Positions 4,085 to 8,845 of a DNA stretch of 8,845 nucleotides are shown piece after piece. Under the pieces are notes generated by a model that was not told where the DNA came from, ran no database searches, and saw only the letters and a list, made by a program, of their open reading frames with translations. Each line of letters starts with the position of its first letter. The stretch's first letter is position 1. Made by a program: the position numbers and the translations under genes. The DNA is taken from NCBI GenBank assembly GCA_964361655.1, contig CAYIBD010000031.1, positions 1-8,845 on the forward strand. The letters run 5' to 3'. Source of the DNA: CAYIBD01 sp964361655 (GTDB taxonomy: Bacteria; Patescibacteriota; Minisyncoccia; Sungbacterales; SURF-37).

Positions 4085-5175
4085 GCTTCAGTTCAGCTTC
4101 AATAAATGGATCAATCTCCCCATCAAGTACTGCCTCGACATTCGCGGTTTCGTATCCCGTGCGATGGTCTTTCACCAACTGATACGGATGCAGCACGTAG
4201 GAACGGATCTGCCGGCCCCATTCCACCGGAACCGTTTCGCCCTTCACGCGGCTGGCCTCGGCCTCTTGGGCTTTCACCTTTTGCTGATATAGCTTGGCGG
4301 CGAGAAGCCGCATGGCGATCTCGCGGTTCCTATCCTGGGAGCGTTCCACCTGCACCGCAACCTGGGTTTTGGTCGGGAGATGCGTGATGCGCACCGCTGT
4401 TTCGCGCTTGTTCACGTTCTGGCCGCCCGGACCGGAGGAACGGAAAAAATTAATTTGGATCTCCTCGGGCCTTATCTCGACCTCTTCCGGCGCAACCAGC
4501 TCGGGCATGACTTCAACCAAGGCAAAGGAAGTGTGGCGGAGCGATTTTGCCGAAAAGGGCGAGATGCGCACGAGCCGATGCACGCCGTTTTCTTTTTTCA
4601 GCGAGCCGTAGGCATTGGGGCCGCGAATTTCAAGCGCGACATTTTTTATGCCCCAGCCCGACGGCCCTTCGAGCTCGCCAAAATGCTCGTGCAGGGCGCG
4701 GAGCTTGTAGCCCTTTCGCTCCGCCCAGCGTTCGTACATTCGCCGCAGCATGGCCGCCCAGTCCTCGGAATCCTTGCCACCCGCACCCGAGAAGATCGAC
4801 AGGACAGCATTACCGCGGTCATACTTCCCAAAGAAGAGCTTCTCATTTTCTATGACGCGAGCCTCATGTTCAAGGGCGGCATACTGCTTTTCAAGCTCCG
4901 GGAGGGCTTTTCGGTCGCTCCCGCCGGCTTCCGCACGTGCGGCGAGGGCGTCAACACCGCTCCTGAGGCGCTCCCAGCGCGACACGTCCCGTTGCACGGC
5001 CGCGAGTTCTTCGCTCTTCGCCTGGGCTCGGCCGCGATCATCCCAGAAACCCGGTGTGGACATTTCGCGCTCAATCGCGAGCGCTGACCGCTTCAGTTTG
5101 GGGAGGTCAAAGCCGGTCCGCGAGGCCGCGGAGTTTATCATCAAGGGCCTGGATTTTTTCTTTCAGCTCATCCAC
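4077..5175 (-). CDS. prfB: Peptide chain release factor 2 (programmed +1 frameshift)
   Basis: RF2 recognises UGA and UAA and releases the peptide. The zero frame starts at GTG 5175: MDELKEKIQALDDKLRGLADRL, 22 codons, then TGA 5109-5107 within CTT TGA C. Shifting +1 after CTT continues with DLPKLKRSALAIEREM to TAG at 4079-4077. The joined protein is 365 residues, exactly the E. coli RF2 length. SPF (stop-codon recognition) falls at 205-207 and GGQ (hydrolysis) at 250-252, as in E. coli. Without the shift, the long frame from 5144 would begin MMINSAASRTGF and lack the RF2 N-terminal helix. High RF2 terminates at the TGA, so the gene autoregulates. An SD-like stimulator upstream of CTT is weak (GCGGACCGG). 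No SD precedes the GTG. Confidence 0.93.
5106..5112 (-). promoter_or_regulatory. RF2 programmed +1 frameshift site (CTT TGA C)
   Basis: The minus strand reads CTT TGA C at 5112-5106, the invariant RF2 slippery site. The peptidyl-tRNA slips from CTT to TTT, and GAC is read next. The SD-like AGGGGG that normally stimulates slippage 3 nt upstream is not evident; the bases there are GCGGACCGG. Confidence 0.9.
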
Positions 5176-5182
5176 GCGAGTG

Positions 5183-5210
5183 ATTGTAGCACACCCTTAG
5201 TACTTTACAA
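5183..5210 (-). promoter_or_regulatory. Promoter of prfB (near-leaderless)
   Basis: Read on the minus strand, TTGTAA (5210-5205) lies 16 nt before TACAAT (5188-5183, five of six -10 bases). The transcript would start near 5176, immediately before the GTG at 5175. No SD exists, which fits leaderless initiation. Confidence 0.5.
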
Positions 5211-5229
5211 CATCAATGGTCGTGCTACA
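5185..5229. repeat. Inverted repeat over divergent -10 boxes
   Basis: TGTAGCAC (5185-5192) and GTGCTACA (5222-5229) are perfect inverted repeats. Each overlaps the -10 region of one of the divergent prfB and PgeF-like promoters. They could be an operator pair or just mirrored -10 contexts. Confidence 0.4.
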
Positions 5230-5231
5230 GT
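5204..5231 (+). promoter_or_regulatory. Promoter of the PgeF-like gene
   Basis: TTTACA (5204-5209, five of six -35 bases) lies 16 nt before TACAGT (5226-5231, four of six -10 bases). Transcription would start near 5238, leaving a leader that contains GAGGAG 5261-5266. Its -35 overlaps that of the divergent prfB promoter. Confidence 0.45.
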
Positions 5232-5274
5232 GTCGCCAACGGAATACCATACGCCACTATGAGGAGAAAGCCGC

Positions 5275-6033
5275 ATGTACCGACTGCCGATGTTGGAAAA
5301 TGTGCCGGGCCTCCAGCATGTCTTCTCGACCGTGCGGGACGGCGATCTCGGATTCGGGCGCGAAGATGACGCCCGGATCTCCGAAAACCGCCGGCGCTTC
5401 GGCGAGCGGGCCTTCGGCGCCTTTGATCTCGGTGAAGCGGTAGCGCTCGTCCCCATGCGGCCGGGCTACGAGGAGACGATCGCACTCGTCACTCCAGAGG
5501 ACCGCGGCCGCGGCATGAAGCTCCGGAACGACGGGATCTTCTGCGAGGCGGCCATAACCGCCACCGAAACGTTCTTCCTCGCGGCCGCGGACTGCTACCC
5601 GATCTTTGTCGTTGACCCCAAGCGGTGGGTGCTCGCCCTCATCCATGCCAGCCGCGAATCCACGGTACGGGAAATCCCCCGGAAAACCGTGGAGGCCATG
5701 GCGAGCCTATATGGCAGCGAGCCGCCGAACCTCTGGATCGGCATTGGGCCGGGAATCCGTGCGGCGTCCTACGAAGTCGTGGGGTTCAGCCACGCCGGGG
5801 ATCAGCGGTGGAAGAAATTTGTCAAACCCTCCGGTAGACCGAACGCGCACTTCGTCGACCTCCTCGGCTACATCGGGAAGCTCTTTACGGATCTTGCGAT
5901 CCCACAGGATCACATCGCGATCTGCCCTGCTGATACGTTCAGGAGTCCCAGGTTCTTTTCGCATCGCCGCGCCAAAGCGGCAGACGAAACCGACCGCCGC
6001 CACGCCGTGATCGTCCGCATGGTCCGCCCCTAG
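5275..6033 (+). CDS. PgeF/YfiH-like polyphenol-oxidase family protein (Cu-oxidase_4), divergent
   Basis: A 252-residue protein of the YfiH/YlmD family, which includes purine nucleoside phosphorylases and PgeF, an editing enzyme for peptidoglycan precursors. Visible family blocks are the N-terminal GLQHVFSTVRDG, LAAADCYPIF with Cys107, LIHAS with His124, IGIGPGIRAASYEV and the C-terminal FFSHRR. The usual metal site is His, Cys, His. The first His, normally in a QVHG motif near residue 71, is not visible: the region reads ALVPMRPGYEE. HAGWRG is altered to HASREST, and the usual Cys before YEV is Ser. Activity may therefore differ from the family. SD GAGGAG lies 8 nt before ATG 5275. It is a single-gene unit, divergent from prfB. 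Confidence 0.8.
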   Translation: MYRLPMLENVPGLQHVFSTVRDGDLGFGREDDARISENRRRFGERAFGAFDLGEAVALVPMRPGYEETIALVTPEDRGRGMKLRNDGIFCEAAITATETFFLAAADCYPIFVVDPKRWVLALIHASRESTVREIPRKTVEAMASLYGSEPPNLWIGIGPGIRAASYEVVGFSHAGDQRWKKFVKPSGRPNAHFVDLLGYIGKLFTDLAIPQDHIAICPADTFRSPRFFSHRRAKAADETDRRHAVIVRMVRP

Positions 6034-6039
6034 CCGCCC

Positions 6040-6072
6040 ATCCCCCGCGGGAGATCCCGCGGGGGATTTTTT
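6040..6072 (+). terminator. Strong rho-independent terminator of the PgeF-like gene
   Basis: ATCCCCCGCGGGA (6040-6052) is exactly complementary to TCCCGCGGGGGAT (6055-6067), followed by T 6067-6072. It begins 7 nt after the TAG at 6031-6033 and is the clearest intrinsic terminator in the window. Confidence 0.95.
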
Positions 6073-6120
6073 CTTGGCCCAGGCGTGATTGAGCCGCTCT
6101 CGACCTGCGGCGCGCGGCGC

Positions 6121-6149
6121 TTCGTAAACGTGAGCGGCCTTGATACGAT
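6121..6149 (+). promoter_or_regulatory. Possible promoter of the P-type ATPase gene
   Basis: TACGAT (6144-6149, four of six -10 bases) is preceded by TG at 6141-6142, an extended -10. TTCGTA (6121-6126) is a weak -35 at 17-nt spacing. It lies between the terminator and the ATG at 6169, where a promoter is needed. G6 at 6151-6156 is a distant SD-like element. Confidence 0.4.
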
Positions 6150-6168
6150 AGGGGGGACAACCGCCACA

Positions 6169-8845
6169 ATGAATTCGAACTGGCACACTCAAGCAGCCGC
6201 AGCGGTTATCGCTGCACTCCGTTCCACGGAACGCGGCCTCGAGAGCGCGGAGGCGAGGCGCCGCCGTATTGAATTCGGGCCCAACAAACTGCCGGAGGCC
6301 AAGCCCGACCACCCGGCGGTTATTTTCCTCCGCCAGTTCGAGAGCCCCCTGATCTACATCCTGCTCGCGGCGGGCGTGATTGTCTTTGCGATGAACGAAG
6401 TGGTTGACGGCGGCATTATCCTGTTTGTTCTCCTCTTCAACGCCGTCGTTGGCACGATTCAGGAAGGGAAAGCGCAAAATACTCTTTTGGCGCTGAAGCA
6501 GTTCGTGGAAACGAATGCCACCGTGCTTCGCGACGCCAAGGAGTATATCATCCCCGATTCAGAGGTGGTGCCGGGAGATATCTTGATGCTCGTGGAAGGC
6601 GATAAAGTGCCGGCTGACAGTCGGATTATTATCTCCCATAACCTCAAAATCGACGAAGCGTCCCTGACCGGCGAATCGGTACCCGTGCACAAAATCGCAG
6701 AGACGCTCGCCGAACCCGATCTCCCGACCGCCGAGCAGAAAAACATGGTTTTCAAAGGCACGCACATTGTTGCCGGAAGGGGTCAGGCGGTGGTGGTGGC
6801 CACCGGCCTCCGCACCGCCGTCGGCAAAATCGCCACCGCAATCGCCTCAATTGACACGGAAATACCGCTGAAAACAAACATCCGCTACCTTTCCCGTTTG
6901 ATCATCATAACCGTCGCCGGCATCAGCGCCACACTCTTTTCCCTCGGTATTATTCTCGGCAAGTCCCTTACGGAAATGTTCACGACGGTGGTCGCGCTCT
7001 CGGTCTCAATCATTCCCGAAGGGCTCCCCATTGTGGTTACGCTCGTACTGGCCACCGGTGTGTGGAGGATGTCAAAGCGCAACGCCTTGGTAAAAAGACT
7101 CCAGGCCGTGGAAGCCCTCGGGCAAGTACGCGTCATCGCGGTGGATAAAACCGGCACGATCACCAAAAACGAGCTCACGATCCAGCAGGTATATGCGGGC
7201 GGCACGTTTTTTGAAGTGGGCGGCATCGGCTATGAACCGAGGGGGGGCATCCGGCTCGGGGGAAACATTATTGATCCGCTCAACCATGCCGAACTTCTCT
7301 TTGCGGGAAAAGTTTCCGCATTGTGCGCGAACGCCCATGCCGCGTATGACCCCGAAAATAAAACGTGGCGGGTGTTTGGCGATCCCACCGAGGCAGCCCT
7401 TACGGTATTTGCCGAGAAGGTCGGGCTCCATAAAGACGCCCTCGAGCACGAATCACCCCAAACAGCCGAAATCCCGTTTGATAACAAAACAAAATACCAC
7501 GCCACCGCCCACCGCGTCGATGGCCAGGCGCTGGTCACCGTCGTTGGCGCGCCGGAAGTTGTTTTGAGATTGATATCCAGCAGGTGGGGTGATGGCGCCG
7601 ATAGAGAAATTTCAAAAAGGGACAAAGAAAATCTTGAATCCGTATTTTTGGGAATGTCGCGCCAGGGGCTTCGCGTACTAGCTTTGGCGGTCAAAGAACG
7701 GGCGCCTCACACCATCGGCCCGGAGGACATCCGCGACCTTGCCTTCGTCGGATTTGTGGGCATGAGAGACGCGCTTCGCCCCGAGGTCAAGGCGGCGGTG
7801 CGGATGGCCATTGCTGCCGGCATCCGCGTGAAGATGATTACCGGAGACCATACCCTCACGGCGCAATCAATAGCCAAAGAGGCCGGGATCTACCGTGAGG
7901 GCGACGAGGTACTTACCGGCCACGATATTGACGCCATCGCTGACGATGAACTTTCTCAAAAGGTAGATCGGGTCTCGGTGTTCGCACGGGTCACGCCAGA
8001 GCACAAGCTCCGCATCATCAACGCCTACCGCAAGCGCGGAGAAATCGTGGCCATGACCGGAGACGGCGTGAATGACGCCACATCGCTGGTGGCCGCCGAT
8101 CTTGGCGTAGCCATGGGCAGGATTGGCACCGAAGTCGCCAAAGAGGCCTCCGACATTGTGCTTCTGGACGATAACTTCGGCAGCATCGTGTCCGCGGTGG
8201 AAGAAGGCCGGAGCATTTACAAAACGATCAAGAAGGTTATCCTCTACCTATTTTCGACGAGTGTGGGCGAAGTGCTCACCATTGCGGGGGCGCTCGTCCT
8301 CGGCTATCCGCTCCCCATTCTTGCCGCACAGATTATCTGGCTGAACCTCGTGACTGACGGATTCCTCGATGTGGCGCTCGCCATGGAGCCGAAAGAGGAG
8401 GGGCTCCTGCAAGGAGATTTTGAGCGGCCGAAAAAGTATCTGGTTGACAAACTCATGGCGCAGCGGATGTTCCTCATGGCCATGCCGATGATGGCCGGCA
8501 CCTTGTTTCTCTTTAAGGATTACTTCGCGGTAGATATGGTAAAGGCCTGGACGGTGTCGCTCACCACCCTCGCGGTGTTCCAGTGGTTCAACGCCTGGAA
8601 CTGCCGGCACGAGTCAAAGTCAATTTTCCAAATGAATCCCCTTTCCAATAAGTTCTTGGTGGCCGCGACCGGTATCATTGTCGTCCTGCAGCTTTTCGCC
8701 ATCTATAACCCGGTCATGCAAAAGGTATTACGCACGGCACCCCTGGGGCTTTCGGAATGGCTCCTGATTATCCCGGTCGCCGCGTCCATCGTTCTCGTCG
8801 AAGAACTCCGAAAGTTGCTCCACCGCCGGGCGGGCCGTAGACGTT
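6169..8845 (+). CDS. P-type cation-transporting ATPase, P2 (SERCA/Ca2+-like), 3' truncated by window
   Basis: At least 892 residues from MNSNWHTQ with no stop before the window edge. The open right end explains why it is easily missed. Actuator motif TGES is at 167-170. Cation-site M4 IPEGLP is at 282-287. DKTGTIT has phosphorylated Asp326. TGDH is at 558-561, TGDGVND at 630-636, M5 VGEV at 699-702 and M6 NLVTDG at 726-731. M1-M2 lie at about 59-97, M3-M4 at 244-295 and M5-M10 from 690. M4 Glu, M5 Glu and M6 Asn/Thr/Asp match the SERCA-type Ca2+ ligands, so Ca2+ or Mn2+ export is likely. M5 Asn is Ser698, and the KGAPE lysine is Val459 (VVGAPE). The usual length is about 880-910, so little is missing. 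Confidence 0.92.
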   Translation, partial: MNSNWHTQAAAAVIAALRSTERGLESAEARRRRIEFGPNKLPEAKPDHPAVIFLRQFESPLIYILLAAGVIVFAMNEVVDGGIILFVLLFNAVVGTIQEGKAQNTLLALKQFVETNATVLRDAKEYIIPDSEVVPGDILMLVEGDKVPADSRIIISHNLKIDEASLTGESVPVHKIAETLAEPDLPTAEQKNMVFKGTHIVAGRGQAVVVATGLRTAVGKIATAIASIDTEIPLKTNIRYLSRLIIITVAGISATLFSLGIILGKSLTEMFTTVVALSVSIIPEGLPIVVTLVLATGVWRMSKRNALVKRLQAVEALGQVRVIAVDKTGTITKNELTIQQVYAGGTFFEVGGIGYEPRGGIRLGGNIIDPLNHAELLFAGKVSALCANAHAAYDPENKTWRVFGDPTEAALTVFAEKVGLHKDALEHESPQTAEIPFDNKTKYHATAHRVDGQALVTVVGAPEVVLRLISSRWGDGADREISKRDKENLESVFLGMSRQGLRVLALAVKERAPHTIGPEDIRDLAFVGFVGMRDALRPEVKAAVRMAIAAGIRVKMITGDHTLTAQSIAKEAGIYREGDEVLTGHDIDAIADDELSQKVDRVSVFARVTPEHKLRIINAYRKRGEIVAMTGDGVNDATSLVAADLGVAMGRIGTEVAKEASDIVLLDDNFGSIVSAVEEGRSIYKTIKKVILYLFSTSVGEVLTIAGALVLGYPLPILAAQIIWLNLVTDGFLDVALAMEPKEEGLLQGDFERPKKYLVDKLMAQRMFLMAMPMMAGTLFLFKDYFAVDMVKAWTVSLTTLAVFQWFNAWNCRHESKSIFQMNPLSNKFLVAATGIIVVLQLFAIYNPVMQKVLRTAPLGLSEWLLIIPVAASIVLVEELRKLLHRRAGRRR

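Noticed and set aside
4380..5087. 235-aa + strand frame opposite prfB
   Set aside because: Antisense shadow of RF2, which has all its motifs.
6093..6138. GCCGCTC/GAGCGGC inverted repeat before the ATPase gene
   Set aside because: Seven bases separated by a long loop in GC-rich DNA; easily chance.
5707..6477. 256-aa - strand frame
   Set aside because: It crosses the PgeF-like end, the strong terminator and the ATPase start; a composition artefact of GC-rich coding DNA.
1..8845. CRISPR array, tRNA, rRNA, transposase or phage genes
   Set aside because: None found: no regularly spaced repeats, cloverleaf patterns or such protein motifs were seen by eye.

Overview
The window is a chromosomal segment, moderately GC-rich by eye, carrying mostly housekeeping genes with a small toxin-antitoxin island between them. 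Compact genes, few Shine-Dalgarno (SD) sequences, and a prfB-ftsE-ftsX order next to rplJ-rplL, PgeF-like and P-type ATPase genes suggest a Patescibacteria/CPR (Parcubacteria-like) genome. That placement is inference, not proof. TGA acts as a stop here (rplJ and rplL end in TGA, and RF2 is encoded), which argues against the CPR lineages that recode UGA.

Layout. The left edge (2-85) holds the last 27 codons of an unrecognised + strand gene. The rplJ promoter overlaps its end and is followed by an L10 leader RNA, rplJ (L10, start at 197) and rplL (L7/L12). The two ribosomal genes are separated by a strongly palindromic spacer. Downstream of rplL lie a small hairpin, a REP-like repeat and a perfect 33-nt palindrome. 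A minus-strand hicB-hicA-DUF2283 cluster follows; its DUF2283 gene is frameshifted in a C5 run. Next on the minus strand (transcription order) is prfB, with the classic programmed +1 frameshift at CTT TGA C, then a 111-bp hairpin element, ftsE, ftsX and an unlisted 41-aa membrane protein with the best SD in the window. prfB and a PgeF/YfiH-like gene are transcribed divergently from promoters that share a -35 region. The PgeF-like gene ends in a very strong intrinsic terminator. The rest of the window is a large SERCA-like P-type cation ATPase that runs off the right edge.

How the genes work together. rplJ/rplL encode the ribosomal stalk, probably autoregulated through the L10 leader. RF2 terminates translation at UGA/UAA and controls its own synthesis by frameshifting. 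FtsEX is the ABC-type divisome module that controls cell-wall hydrolysis, and PgeF-like proteins are linked to peptidoglycan precursor quality control. HicBA is an RNase toxin with its antitoxin. The ATPase exports divalent cations, probably Ca2+ or Mn2+.

I see no CRISPR array, transposase, tRNA or rRNA. The most noteworthy points are the correct full-length RF2 reading (365 aa across two frames), the small ORF after ftsX, the palindromic intergenic elements, and several start codons that sit almost at the predicted transcription start. No gene-free stretch exceeds about 200 bases.
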